From contig CAZXYF010000152.1 in assembly GCA_964644705.1 (NCBI GenBank), positions 1-7,455 on the forward strand: a stretch of DNA of 7,455 nt, written 5' to 3'. Source of the stretch: CAZXYF01 sp964644705 (GTDB lineage Bacteria; Planctomycetota; Brocadiia; SM23-32). The notes under the pieces were generated by a model. The model was not told the origin of the DNA. It saw only the letters and a program-made list of their open reading frames with translations, and made no database searches. Both the position numbers and the translations under genes were made by a program. Positions 7,377 to 7,455 of this stretch are shown one piece after another. Position 1 is the first letter of the stretch. Every line of letters starts with the position of its first letter.

Positions 7377-7455
7377 GTTGGAGGTGACCGGTCGATTCGT
7401 TGTAAGGTTTCGGTGAACCACGTGCGTTTTGTGATGCCCTACTTGCCGGGCTTGT

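Larger units (their letters stand above)
7129..7455. other. Non-coding tail region rich in inverted and direct repeats
   Basis: No credible gene is seen here. The region holds a GC-rich hairpin (7184-7207), three TAACGG cores (one inverted at 7215-7220, two direct at 7243-7248 and 7265-7270), and an 11-bp inverted repeat pair (7270-7280 with 7366-7376). That pair encloses two perfect palindromes (7331-7342 and 7346-7358). An 8-bp direct repeat GTGACCGG lies at 7358-7365 and 7384-7391. It may be the control region of a gene beyond the right edge, a structured transcript, or a small repeat element; the sequence alone does not decide. Confidence 0.5.

Overview
The window (7455 bases, moderately GC-rich) holds two large genes in the same direction. 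Each gene is followed by, or set in, short non-coding sequence. No tRNA, rRNA, transposase, CRISPR array or phage gene can be seen. The combination suggests a free-living or host-associated bacterium of the PVC superphylum (Planctomycetes, Lentisphaerae, Verrucomicrobia, Kiritimatiellota) or a similar polysaccharide-degrading lineage. The clues are a secreted heparinase II/III-type lyase next to a very large exported protein that combines TlpA/AhpC-like folds, a 'GPF...NG...GWN' beta-sandwich and HEAT repeats. This placement is inference from domain style and has not been tested by alignment.

Layout: bases 1-164 are relatively AT-rich leader sequence, with a 40-codon open stretch entering from the left edge that could be the tail of an upstream gene. 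Bases 165-2084 encode a 639-residue heparinase II/III-family polysaccharide lyase with a signal peptide. Bases 2212-7128 (or from a TTG at 2104) encode a 1638-residue exported multidomain protein. Its order is: export signal; two copies of a unit made of a helical region plus a thioredoxin-like fold; a beta-sandwich domain; a spacer with a glycine-rich patch; and a long HEAT-repeat solenoid. Bases 7129-7455 are non-coding and unusually rich in inverted and direct repeats.

Working together: both proteins carry export signals and are probably co-transcribed, since the gap is only 19 bases if the TTG start is real. The lyase would depolymerise a uronic-acid-containing polysaccharide outside the cytoplasm. 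The large protein has no recognisable catalytic site. Both thioredoxin-like domains lack the redox cysteine pair, so it looks like a binding or scaffolding protein.

The best candidates for something undescribed are the duplicated, redox-dead thioredoxin/helical unit fused to a HEAT solenoid, and the nested palindromes downstream of that gene.
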